A stretch of DNA of 64,000 bases from positions 66,754,292-66,818,291 of the forward strand of contig CM055312.2 in assembly GCA_029255685.2 (NCBI GenBank). The letters run 5' to 3'. The stretch is from Silene conica (Eukaryota; Streptophyta; Magnoliopsida; Caryophyllales; Caryophyllaceae). Within the stretch, counting starts at the first letter, position 1. Each line of letters opens with the position of its first letter. Position numbers and translations under genes: made by a program. This document shows, piece after piece, positions 11,826 to 22,961 of the stretch. The notes below the pieces were generated by a model. It was not told where the DNA came from. It ran no database searches and was given only the letters and a program-made list of their open reading frames with translations.

Positions 11826-14800
11826 ATGGCCGGTTTATCGATTTTTGAAGACGGGTCTGAGGAGAAATGTAGTGGGAATAGCAGTGAATTGATAGATGTT
11901 TGTGTATTAAACAGTGATGATGATATTAATTGGGGTGATTGTGATGATAAACTGCGTTGTTTGTTTGATCAAATTCTTATGGTTTTGATGAGGGGTGTGT
12001 ATGCCAAAAATGGGATTAGGCCAATTCCTGCATTGTTGGGCGACGGCCGACCTGTGGACTTGTTTAAGCTGTTCTGTTTAGTGAGGGATAGGGGTGGTTT
12101 TCGTTCCGTTTCAGAGGATAATTTGTGGGGTTTGATTGCTGAAAAGTTTGGGTTTGGTTATGAATTGTGTGCCTCTCTTAAACTAATCTATTTCAAGTAT
12201 TTGGATGAGTTGGATCAATGGTTGAATAGAATTACTAAGGATAGGATATCGGAGAATGGAAGTTGGGAATGTGGTGGGAATTTAGGCATGTTGTCGTTAG
12301 AGTTGGAAAAACGATTTAGGGATTATTCTACCGATGGAAAAGAATTAGGAGAGAAGGAAGACGTATGTGGTTTTTATGATTTTTGTAATCATATGAATGC
12401 TGGAACTAGTAATGAATCGCAAAATGGCCTGATTGAATGTAAAGTTGATTATGACGATAACTTATGCAACAGCAATGTCTTTGCTGGAAAAGCAAATCTA
12501 TGTACTCTTGACAGTTCTCGCAAGAGGAAGCGTGACGTATTTGTGGAAATGTTGAGTTGGATGATGAATGTTTCGAGAAACCCTTGTCATCCTTCCAATG
12601 GAGAATCAGAAGAATGCTCCAAAGGAAAAAGAAATCAATACCATGATCTTCGGTCAGTAGCTCTTTCAGTCCGGGAAGCAAGGTTACATAGGAAATATTC
12701 TTATTCGAACGATGAGCAATCTTCATTAAATCAGGTATAACTGATTTATTTGTTGTGAATGATTTCTGTTATGCTGGTTGCATGAGATGAATCTACCTTC
12801 TATTTAGAGCCTTAGTCACATATCCCTTCTGTGTGATATACTCAAATTTCAGTAACTAATTATGGTTTGAATGTTTGTGTTGTTCATAAGAGTAAGGCCC
12901 ATAGTGTTGCTGTGTCATCAGGGACGTAACCAGGAATTTATTTTTGGTGTAGCAAGATTAATAAATTAACTTCCTCCTCACTTCACATGCTTCTTACTAA
13001 TCGTCCATATATAATGTGCTTCATCTTTTTTTCCCATGTGAATTCTATTAGCAATGTTTACAATGATAAACAACAGTTCCATATATTCACCAAAATTAAA
13101 ATAAGTTATGCAATATAACAGAATACTCCTACAAGTAATGGTTTTCTGATTCATAACCTCGAAATAAAAACATGATTATATTGTCTAGTACTCTCCAAAC
13201 CCCCTCGATCCTACTGTAGTCCTAAGTTTGTACTCTGGCCTTTTACTGCACTACTTCAGGAAGTCCATTGAAAAAAATTAAACCAACTTGCTCTTGATTA
13301 ACCATTACTTGTTCACTGGGGCCTGGCCATCCTTCGTTTGGGGTTGACGTTTTGGCCTTTCAGTGGCAATGGCGGGTTGTCTTTCGGACCGGGCAGCTAA
13401 CAGTCTAACACGCTTACTACTAAGTAGCCTGTGTATCTGGTGACTTATTAGTGCATGGAGTCTATGAGATATTTGGCCCGTTCTATTAAGATTTAGCCTA
13501 CGACTTTTGATGCCTATGCATTAAATTCTGAATTTTCTATAGCAACTTCATTGATGAGTGATGATGATTATGTGAATTTAGCATTTGCCATACCTGAAGC
13601 GGTGAAGTACTGTGCTTCGGACACCATTGGCGAGTTATTGGTAGTGATCAAAATACTTTTCTTTGCAACAGAGGTCTATGTAGAAAGTTTAGAGAATGTG
13701 CATTTATAGTGTAACAAAAAAAATTCTTTAGAGATTTATTTAGATTTGGTTTAGCAAATGCTATATCGTTAATCTGAACGGATCTGTTGGTGGCATTCAT
13801 ATTCTTTGATTCTCTCAACAGAAGGCCATGTTTATATATGGTTCATATGGATGTAACCAACTGTTCACAACATGCAATTTTTCTTATATATACATGTATA
13901 CACTCCTTGTTTCTATCGTTTGCTTCATCTATATATTTATGCTCACCTTGTTTGTTTTTTCGAATGGAGTCAAAGACTCATTATTCTTTGGTTTTGGATG
14001 ATGACGATTAAGCAAAATGGCTCACTAAATCAGTTGCGCTTGTTTTTGTTGTGAAGAGGCATTTGATTCAATTCTCGTCACAGTTGGTTATTTTGGTCGT
14101 TTGAAAATAGTCTCTTTTTGTGTTGATAACGCATGGGTAAAGTTGTGTACATCGACCTCTTATCGCAAATTTATCCCACAAATTTGCGGGATTCCTTAAG
14201 GCACATAGTTAATATTGTTGTAATATTGTTGGCTTTGGTGCAATTGAACTTGTCTGGAAGCAAAGTCTTAGGGTGTGTTTGGATAACAAATTGGGAGGGA
14301 AAGGGAGGGGAGGGGAATGGAGGGAAGGGAAAGGAAAAGAAAGGAAAGGGAGGGGGAATGAAAATGGGTTGTTTGGATAGTTTTCCTTCCAAATCTTGCC
14401 AACAATGGAGAGATTATAGTTTGGTCTAATGGAGAGAAATTGAATCCTCCCATTTCCTTCCCCTTCCATTTCCCTTCTTCCATATATTGTAACCAAACAA
14501 TGGAGAATGAATCTCTCCCTTTCGCTTCCCTCCCCTTCCCTCCGATTCTCTCAATCTAAACACACCCTTAGAGTAAAGTACATCGAGTCATGGACTAGCG
14601 AGTCTTGGAGACTCAACTTTAAGACTCATGAATACTCATGAATAGTGAAATGTGAGAGTAAAGTTAGATCCGATGTATTGTTATAGATTTTCTTTTACAA
14701 GTTTTGAGGGATAAAGTAGAAACAATGAGAGTCTAAATCGAGTCTTAATAAAATAAAATATCGAATCTTGAGACTCGATAGCCTAAGATATTAAGATGTC

Positions 14801-17800
14801 ATTATAGTTTGGTGATGACTTGGATAGGGATATAACTTCTTCATGGACCCTGATGGAGCATATGATTAAAGTAGTGAGAAAAGTGTTAGGAGAATCTAAG
14901 GGAGGCGCGCCACCAAATAAGGATACGTCTCGGTGGAGCGAGGAAGTAAGTCAAGTGATAAAGAAGAAGAGACACATGTATAAGCTATTGGGATAATGTA
15001 GAACCACGGTGAATTATGAGAAGTACATGGAAGCGCGAAGGGAAACAAACAAAAACAGTGGAGGAAAGGTCAACGAGAAATTGTATGCAAGATTAGATAC
15101 GAAGGAGGGAGAAAGAGATCTATAAACTTGCTCGGATAAGGGACAAGAAGACGCGTGATATAGGAAGAGGTAAATGTGCAAAAGATATTGATCACAAAGT
15201 ATTGGTTGAAGATAAGGAGATAAAGGATAGATAGGGGAATACTTTGATAATCTATTTGATGGGCAACAAAAACATAATAATAGGGATATACGTATTCACC
15301 AAAACATGGTTAATCGGGAATATTTATGCGGAGACTTCAAAAAAGTGACGTCAAAGTAGCACTAAAAATATGGGATTGAACAATGGAAGGACCTGAAGTC
15401 ATACCCATTGAAGTGTGGAGATGTTTAGGGGAGAAAGGATTAGAATGGTTAACAATGCTTTCCAAAGGGATTTGGAGGATTTGGAGAGATATCAGGATGC
15501 TTTCGGCTTAAAAGTACTTTGGTTCCATTGTTTAAAGAATAAAGGTGATGTTCAAGAGTGCTCAAATGACCATGGGATTAGACCCGTGAGTCATACCAAG
15601 AGTTTGTGGGAAAGAGTGATAGAACAAAGACTTAGAAGGAAGGTGGGGATATTTCAGAACCACTTTGGATTCATGCCCGGAAGATTGACTATGGAGGCGA
15701 TTAATCTTATAAGACAATTAATGGAGAGATATCGAAACAAGAAGAAAGATTTACATATGGCCTTCATTGATTTAAAGAAGGCATATGATTGAGTGCCGCC
15801 TCAAGTACTTCGGTGGGCATTAATAAAGAAGAGGGTGCCGCAAAAATATATTGATCTTATAAAGGAAATGTATGAGGAAGCCACCACGAGTATATAAGCA
15901 ATACTAATTAGGGGGAAACAAAAGAGTTCCCTATTACGAGATTGCAGTGCATCAACGTTCTGCCCTTGGTCCTTTGTTATTTGCTATTGTTGTGGATAGA
16001 TTGACGGGATCAATTCAAAATGAGGTTCCATGGTGCCTGATGTTCGGGACGATGTTGTGTTGATTGATGAAACAAAGGATGAAGTTGAAAGGACATTAGT
16101 CTTTGGAGACACGCTTTAGAATCTCGAGGCTTTACTTTGAGCACAAAGAAGATGGAATATTTAGATTGTAGATTTAGTGGAAATGGGGGCAGGGAGGCAG
16201 GTTGTGAGTTTTGATGGGGAGATAGTTTATGGTTCTGATTTTCTTAGGTATTTAGGATTTATTATCCGTAGTGACGGTGAATTAGAAGGAGATATGACTC
16301 ATAGAATGGTGAATTAGGTGGAGTTGTGGCTCATAGAATCAAAGTGAAGTAGAAAAGCACCACATGATTTTTATTTCTATATGATTCAGGTGTACGTTAT
16401 AGGTTAAAGGGTAAATTTATCGCACGATAATTAGGCCCGCACTCCTATATGGTACTTAAGTGTTCGGGAGTAAAGCACGAACATGTACATTAGATGCTGA
16501 CATGGGTATGAGACGTGTATGTATGGCCACATGCTAAAGAACAAAGTAGTCTGCGAGAAAGTAGGTGTTCCATCGATTGAAGATAAGATGAGGGAAAACT
16601 AGAGGCGGCAAATTATCGACACGGTCTGAAAATCCGACACGAAAAATGACACGAAGTTAGTGGGTTAGGGTCAAAATGTTGTATCCCATTTAAGTAATTG
16701 GGTTAACATGACACGACACGACACGAAATTTAAATGGGTCCGGTTAGGATTGATATCTTTTGACACGAACCGGACACACAACTTAAAACTTAGCATTTCG
16801 ATTCATAATTTTTGGGATAATATGGCTATAAAGCATAGTTTATTGCATTAGTTTATTAGGTTAAACGGGTTAAGTGGGTTAAAAATGGCCTACTTAAAGA
16901 TAAACGGTTAAACAGGTAGGGCTGGATTATAGAAAAATTAGATGGGTCTTGGGATAATGGTGGCCCGTTTAATATTGACACGAACAAAACACAACCTAAT
17001 CTGTTTGTTAGGTCTGGGAAAACCTTTTAAGGTTGTGTGGCAATGTACGCCGGAGGCGCCGGTCAAGAGAATTATTTAGAGTTAGGGAATAGATAATATT
17101 GTTAAAGAAGGGGAAAAGCGAAACAAACATGGATAACGGTAACTGAAAAAGGTATGACTTATGAGCGTGGCTTTACGCGAAGGGAATCTATAAGACCTCA
17201 TTTATCGAGTTTGTTTTTTACATGTTTTCTTTTTGGTAGTCATTGATAGAAAATAATCTGGAGATGAAGCATAGATATAGGGTTCGCTCGGGATGGGGAT
17301 GGGGGATGGGGGATGGGTGATAGGGATGGGTAATTATTATTGGAGTAATGGAGGGTAAAACAAGAAGAAATGAGAGGAGATCGACGGTTTGTGGTAGTTG
17401 TGAAAGGTGGTAAAAGGAGGTGAAAGCGGGATTATTACCTTTATATTGAGGTAATAGATTTCTTAGGGAAGAGGTTGTACCCTTTAATGAAGGGACTATT
17501 ACACTATTTTCCCCCATTTCTATCTCCAACCACCGTCACTTTCCTCTATTTTTTAGATCATTTAGGCTCGGGTACAATTACCCCATCCCCAGCGAGCCCA
17601 TATAGTTAACTCCTTTAAACTACGTAGAGGTGGCAATCGGGTCATTCGGGTCGGTTACGGGTCTAGACATATCGAGTTCGGGTCATATCGGGTCGATGAT
17701 GGGTTCAGATCGTGGATCATCAACGCGTGGTAAGTCGGGTCGGGCCATTAGCTGATTAGTGTCGGTCAGGTTATTGACATATATTTCATCTTATAAATTT

Positions 17801-20657
17801 AGTTTTAGATGGTAACTTTATGTTTAAATAATGAGTAAATGTATTAATTGTAGTTTTAAGTGAAAATTTGGTGTTATTTAAACCGTTATTAAGCGGGTCA
17901 TCTATCGGGTCACGGGTGGGTCATCTATCGGATTGATAAAATATCGGGTCACGGGTTGGAAAAAATAAGGCTACTATTGGTTATCGGATCGGTTCGGGTT
18001 TCTACGCGGGTCGGGTCTGGTTCCTCGGGTCGGATTAGCTTTTGCTAGCTCTAAAAATACGTAGGGGGTATGTATCATGGTACGAGATTTTGAGACAGAT
18101 TGTGATACAAACATCTCTTGCCTTGTGTTGTGGCAAGGATGCGTGCTTAAGGTCAAGTATTAGTAAGGGATTGTTCATTAGCTGATATAGGACAAAGGAG
18201 AATCCACCCTAAAAGCTAGCTCAAAGGGTGGTAGAGCCCTTGTCCTATATAAACCCCACATCAACCCCCCATTTGATCGATGTGGGACTCATGTCTCATA
18301 CCATGCAGTGGGATTAGTCCGTAACATTAGCACCTAACTGGGTATTAGAAAATTTAGTGTCCATGGTCAACTTCTGTGGTACAAAAGCAATAATAGAAAT
18401 GGATCACAAGATTTCTAATAATTAAAGTAAACAATGAGCAACAAAGTTTGCCGTGGGAAGTGGATTTTCAATTAATAACACCTCTAGGAGAGGGTAATTT
18501 GATTGCATGTCTTTTGGTGTGAAACATTAGTAGTGTAAAATAGCACTCCGAAATCTAAGTCTCTAGAAAACTTTACAAAAAATCTACTAATAAAGATGCG
18601 TGGAAATATGCACGACAAATCCATCAAGTATAAGTACATGAAAATAAATTCGAAGGTCGTACAAGTGAGTCCTGAAGGGTCCAAATATGTGAATCGTCAT
18701 ACTATGGGAGAGTAGTTAATTGCCTTGCCGGATCATCTTACCTTGTGCTTCTTGTGGCTGGGGCATTTTAAGGGAAGATCATTATGGCTGGAGGATAATC
18801 AGGGTATTAAGGAAGAGAATAAAATGCAACAGTTTGCAACTACAGACATTTTTCCAAAATCTTAAGATATGGCGGGCACAAATGTCTTACACGAATACAT
18901 GCCAACAGACTTGTCTTGACTACAGTTTTAAGACCTTGACGAGAATTTTGGGACACAAGGACCTTATCATAATGAGTTTAGGGTATGGATATAAAGAACT
19001 GTGAGAGACACGACCACACGGGTAATGGTATGGCCTAGGCTAGAAGTGAAGAGCGCAAGTTATGTAGGATTTGACCTCTATATTGTTATAAATTAGTCAC
19101 TAATTCTTATCAAATTTGTTTGGCATGAATAAATTAGACCCATGTCTGGTCCGAGTCGTTTGACCATAAGCCACTAGAAAAGTCAAGTGTCGTTTCCATT
19201 GGAGTTTGTTTGGGAACAATAATAGGGGTGGACGGGAGGATGAAGGGAGATGAAGGGGAGGCAAGGGAAATGAAGTATTACAGTTTTTGTTCAAAGCTTT
19301 CGTACAATGGAAGGCTTCAGTTTTTGTTCGAAGCTTTTCTAAGTGTTCTCTTTTCAACAGTGATTTCTACGCTCGGAAAGGGTAAAAAAACATGCTGATA
19401 AACAAGTCGCCGACTTTTTTTTTGTGGGTGGAGGAGTGTATGTACCTAGTCTGTCACATGATAGTATCCTTCAGGAGAGAAATTTGTTCTTTTTTGGAGC
19501 GCATGGCAATATCCTCTGGCATATGAGTTTTCGTAAATTTGATAAATCTAGCTGAGTTAAGCTTTGTAGACTGTAGTCTTGAAGAGAAAGCTCCATTGAA
19601 GTCCAGGACTACAGTTTAGTGTTCTCATGCTATTTTGTTCCTTCAATGCTTCCATAATAGAACTGTATTATGTGTGCTTTTAAGCGCATTGTATTCTCGG
19701 TAGTGGCTTTTAACTTTTAAGTTTTACATTTATTGTAATCAACCATTTGTCAGTTGATATTTCCCATGTGTTAAATTCCCCGTCTTAAGTCATCGAGTTC
19801 TAATTCTTCTTGATATGCAGAAGAAGCACAAGATGCATCCCTCCATGTATGAAGTTTCTGACGAAGGTCTCCGTTGTAGTAAAAGGCTTTTGACGGTGGT
19901 GAAAACTCCTCCTTGTCATTGTTGCAAGTCTAGCTCAGACAACCTATGTAAGGTTGAGAGTGATTCTAAACTCCCATCCGAGAATCGGCCTCATGTAGAG
20001 GAGCATGTGAGTACCGATTTGCCAGCCTCCAAGAAAATAGTTGTGCTGGCTGATGACGATGTTCCCCCGATTGAGAATCATGTCTTAGTAGGGCCTCGTT
20101 TTCAAGTTGACGTACCTATTTGGACAGGTATTGCTTTAGAGAGTGATTCTAAATGGGTTGGCACTCAAATGTGGGTTCCTGATTACCAAGATGAGTTATC
20201 CGGAAAGGGCAGGCCTGAATTTTGCAAATGCCGGTTTCCAAGTTCAATGGAATGTCATAGGTTTCACATTGCAGAGAACCGGTTTAACTTGAGAAAGAAA
20301 CTCGGAGTGGCGTTCTATCATTGGAAATTTGACCGAATGGGCGAAGAAGTATCTCTTTCTTGGACAATAGAAGACGAGATGAAATTCAAGCACATTATGA
20401 GGTTGAATATACCAAATCTAGGAAGGTCACATTTCCGTAAGAAGAGGAGAACGGACTTAGTTAGCTACTACTTTAATGTTTACCTTATCAATCGTAGAAG
20501 TTACCAAAATCGCGTGATTCCAAAGGAAATAAATAGTGATGATGACGAAACAGAGTTTGGGTCAGTGGGTGAAGCATTTGGGTGCAATGCAGTCAAAGGT
20601 CCGAGATCGGGACGCCTTGTATGTTTCCAAAATGAGCAAGTCATTGATTTTGATTAA
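11826..20657 (+). CDS. ARID + ELM2 domain DNA-binding/chromatin protein, two coding exons
   Basis: Exon 1 is 11826-12734 and exon 2 is 19821-20657. The donor is AATCAG|GTATAA and the acceptor GATATGCAG|AAGAAG, both at codon boundaries, giving 581 residues. The start ATG at 11826 is followed by G (MAGLS); the frame stays open three codons upstream, but without an ATG. Residues about 41-134 are an ARID/BRIGHT DNA-binding domain (RPIPALLGDGRPVDLFKLF; DRGGFRSVSEDNLWGLIAEK). Residues about 392-420 are an ELM2 domain (VGPRFQVDVPIWTG, KWVGTQMW), which in the family recruits histone deacetylase complexes. Residues about 480-535 resemble a SANT/Myb-like segment (LSWTIEDEMKF, LVSYYFNVYLINRR). Domain order and length fit plant ARID1/ARID2-type nuclear proteins (Arabidopsis relatives about 560-570 residues, from memory). 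The odd point is the 7.1-kb transposon-filled intron. Which ARID paralogue this is cannot be settled here. Confidence 0.85.
12735..14267. other. First part of the ARID gene intron, nothing recognised
   Basis: This intron sequence has no supported gene. Around 13500-13690 a short open segment (SEFSIATSLMSDDDYVNLAF) could be a decayed coding fragment, but I recognise no family. Confidence 0.5.
14271..14567. mobile_element. Tourist-like (PIF/Harbinger) MITE
   Basis: The element starts GGGTGTGTTTGGAT and ends ATCTAAACACACCC, near-perfect terminal inverted repeats. It is flanked on both sides by TTA, the typical PIF/Harbinger target duplication. The interior is almost pure purine on the left and pyrimidine on the right (GGGAGGGG against CCCTCCCC), so the whole 297 bp could fold back on itself. 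It has no coding capacity. It lies in the ARID gene intron. Confidence 0.75.
14815..17215 (+). mobile_element. RTE-clade LINE remnant, interrupted by a hAT element
   Basis: The sequence reads as a decayed RTE-type non-LTR retrotransposon in the same orientation as the host gene. A linker upstream of the RT has LGESKGGAPPNKDTSRWSEE. The RT region at 15550-15960 has HGIRPVSHTKSLWERVIEQR, FGFMPGRLTMEA and HMAFIDLKKAYD, the last followed by a stop and VPPQVLRWALIKK. Later parts include SDFLRYLGFIIRSDGE near 16230, and a tail (RLCGNVRRRR-like) resumes at 17024 after the hAT insertion. Several in-frame stops and frame changes make it non-functional. The 5' endonuclease part was not recognised, so it is probably truncated. 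Confidence 0.75.
16600..17015. mobile_element. Non-autonomous hAT-like element inside the RTE LINE
   Basis: The 416-bp insertion starts TAGAGGCGGCAAATT and ends TTTGTTAGGTCT. It is flanked by a perfect 8-bp duplication GGGAAAAC (16592-16599 and 17016-17023), the hAT signature. LINE sequence continues on both sides. The interior is made of GACACGA / GTGTCG-type words (ACACGACACGACACG), common in plant hAT-type MITEs. The terminal inverted repeat is degenerate. No coding capacity. Confidence 0.75.
17280..17599. mobile_element. Foldback element with 19-bp inverted ends
   Basis: The left end GGGTTCGCTCGGGATGGGG is mirrored by CCCCATCCCCAGCGAGCCC on the right. Both flanks read ATATA, a probable 5-bp target duplication. 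The left side is G-rich with GGGATGGGGGATGG repeats, and the interior is otherwise non-coding. The family is unclear: the ends do not match the standard Tourist or Stowaway ends. It lies within the ARID intron. Confidence 0.6.
17625..18053. mobile_element. Non-autonomous hAT-like element
   Basis: The left end TAGAGGTGGCAATCGGG and the right end TTTTGCTAGCTCTA are inverted copies over the outer 12 bases with three mismatches. The flanks AAACTACG and AAAATACG match in 7 of 8 positions, as an ageing 8-bp hAT duplication would. The interior consists of GGGTCGGGTC / TATCGGGTCA repeats and has no gene. Confidence 0.7.
18183..18326. repeat. Solo LTR of a TRIM-like element, 144 bp
   Basis: The unit begins TG (TGATATAGGACAAAGG) and ends CA (GTCCGTAACA), and is flanked by a perfect 5-bp duplication TTAGC (18178-18182 and 18327-18331). 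Read on the minus strand it starts TGTTACGGACTAATCCC and carries TTTATATAGGACAAGG, a TATA-like promoter word, so the LTR is probably in minus orientation. The tiny size fits a terminal-repeat retrotransposon in miniature. No internal region is left, as expected after recombination between its two LTRs. Otherwise it is intact-looking as a solo unit. Confidence 0.65.
18332..19820. other. Last part of the ARID gene intron, no gene seen
   Basis: The stretch holds scattered repeat fragments, including a partial direct repeat of CAGTTTTTGTTC[A/G]AAGCTTT at about 19282 and 19318. Short open frames (18720-19004) show no family resemblance. It ends in the splice acceptor TTGATATGCAG. Confidence 0.5.
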
Positions 20658-21377
20658 TCCCCTAGTTCAAAATGTGATGGGCTTTGCTTTGGAATGACCG
20701 AGCTGCAGCTTCTCTTACATGGAGTTATTTGCTGGGTCACATGAGATGTTCCGAGTCATATTCATGCTTTCGGGTGAGTTAGATTGGGTCGGATCAATTT
20801 CGGTGCGGTCAATTTTGCTAGGTCTAGGTCTAGGTCTAGCCGAGTCCAAGGCTTGGAGATGGGTAAAGAACGGAAATTTGATGGTTCTTTGTACATCAAT
20901 TTAGTTAAATTTTTGTTTTAGGTACAGAAAGTTTCAAATTTAGCTTAGGACATGGTCACTTTGTAAAAACTATTGTTCTGACAAGTGACTACAGAACTAC
21001 CCAGTTTTGAAGAATTTGTGTTTTCGTTTTTTTATTTAGTTACATTATGCTCCTTCCATACACCTCCGTTCTTCCCATTTCAATAAAACATTCCTCACAT
21101 ATACTACAGTAATGGTGTGAATACTTATGAGCGGAGGAATATTATTTTCAATTATTTTCACATTTAAAGTAATACTCCTTTCGTCATCGTCATGGTCATT
21201 TATTTACCTTTGGTGTTATAAGGATCAAGGAAAGAGAAGATGTTAAATCCGATGACAAATGGATCAAATTGAGTGTTTATGATCAAATTAGCTACCGAAG
21301 GCATTCTCAAAATAAAAAGATAAACAAAATATTTGACTAGGACACACAAAAGTAAAATAGATAAACAAATAATCGAG
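20658..21377. other. 3' flank of the ARID gene
   Basis: The 3' UTR and downstream spacer. A GGTCTAGGTCTAGGTCTAG micro-repeat lies at about 20818-20837. Polyadenylation probably occurs within the first few hundred bases, but I cannot fix the site. No further gene is seen. Confidence 0.45.
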
Positions 21378-21378
21378 A

Positions 21379-22426
21379 TGAATTCTACGTGGTAACCCTG
21401 TATTTTTTTGAATTTTACGTGGTAACCCTACTTTTTAGTGAACACACGTGGTAACCCTCAACTTTGTTAATATGTATTGTCGTGACCCTTAGCTTTTTTC
21501 CGTCAAATTTGTCCGTTAAGTAAGTGACGTGGCCAATTGAATTTTGAGATTTTCTACAAGGTAACCCTCTATTTTTTTTTTATCCTACAAAATAACTCTA
21601 TTTGCTTTTTACAAAAGAAATAATCATAAAAAAACTCTCTCATTTCCTCAATTTATTATTATTAACACGTTTTTCACTCGATTACTCAGAATAATGTCAA
21701 CTCTCAATATCATCATCTCTTCAAACTATCATTACCATAAATCTCCAAAAACCGGGTTCAATAATTAACAAAGAAATCAACTATTAAGCTTTATTAATGT
21801 TTACAAATGAGTCTCTATTCCTCAATTGTACCCAACTTTAGTGTGTGAATAAGTCGAACAATTAAAGTCATTATTGCATTTACAACATTTTTAGTTTTGG
21901 GATATTTGTTGAGGTTTTAAAACAAACTTTTTTAATTAGATTAATGTTATGAATTAAATTTGGGATTGATTATTATAATGCTGGATATAGATATATAGTA
22001 CTTTTACTATAGTATTTAGAATATTTTATTGATGAGAATTTTTTGATATCAAACAAGGTTTTTATTGAAGTTTTTTATTCAAAACTCGGTCTATTGAAGG
22101 GTAATGAGAGTGGATTTGACAATTTAGGTGTAATTAAGCAAAATTGCGAAAATAAGATTAATTTAAGAGATTATGTTTTTATACACTTGTGATTTGTAGA
22201 AAAAGTAAGGTTATGTTGTAAGAATTTGAAAAATATAGGGTTACCTTGTAGAAAATTTTAAAATTCAATTTGTCATGTCACACACTTAACGGACAAAATT
22301 GACGGAAAAATAATTACGGATCACGACAATACATATTAATAAAATTTAGGGTTACCATGTGTGATCTCTGAAAAATAGGGTTACCGTGTAGAATTTGAAA
22401 AAATACAGGGTTACCATGTAGAATAA
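21379..22426. mobile_element. MULE-like non-autonomous element with ~200-bp terminal inverted repeats
   Basis: The left arm (about 21379-21585) and right arm (about 22225-22426) are inverted copies of each other over roughly 200 bp. Shared words run in order: TTCTACGTGGTAACCCT, TTAATATGTATTGTCGTGA, TTGTCCGTTAAGT, and TTTTCTACAAGGTAACCCT. Each arm contains GTGGTAACCCT-type repeats every 30-45 bases. Long inverted repeats with a non-coding AT-rich core are typical of Mutator-like elements. I could not identify a clear 9-bp target duplication, so the family call is tentative. Confidence 0.65.
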
Positions 22427-22539
22427 CCCTTATTTTTATATCACAAATTCTCATTGAAGATGCATCATATGCGTAGTATACCTACCTATGACATCAAATC
22501 ATTTTTTTTCCTCTTCTATTACTATGGACACATACATCA

Positions 22540-22552
22540 AGTAAACAATAAT

Positions 22553-22583
<31 letters not shown>

Positions 22584-22961
22584 GAAAGTAGTGCGCCATT
22601 GGCGACATACCCATTTTCTTCATCACAAATTTTCATCATCTTCTAATAAACAAAAACAAAAAAAAATCACAAATTCTCATCATCTTCCAGCTTTTTGTAA
22701 TTGTTCATCCTCATACATATTTTCTTCATCTTCAACATTTCATCATCTTCCACATGTTTTTCAAAGAATCTTCATCAAATCATCACTCTTCCATGATTTT
22801 CATCAAAATATTATGTAAATAAATTCATCGTAGAAACAAAATAACATGTTAAAAAAGCTAACAATCATCATATCTTCATCAAAAATTCATCGTAGAAACA
22901 AGAACATTTCACATCATCATCAACCACCGATTTCAGTTTAATTCTCCAAATAAAGCTAACA
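22540..22961. repeat. Poly-A run and TTCATCATC-rich low-complexity spacer
   Basis: An A-rich tract of about 30 bases ends at 22579. It is followed by a TTCATCATCTTC-type simple-sequence region with an imperfect duplicate of CACAAATTTTCATCATCTTC near 22625 and 22666. Apparent reading frames here are compositional. Confidence 0.6.

Noticed and set aside
19815-20657. The second ARID exon considered as a separate ELM2 gene starting at ATG 19815
   Set aside because: That ATG overlaps a strong intron acceptor (TTGATATGCAG), and both frames join at phase 0 to give the known ARID-ELM2 architecture.
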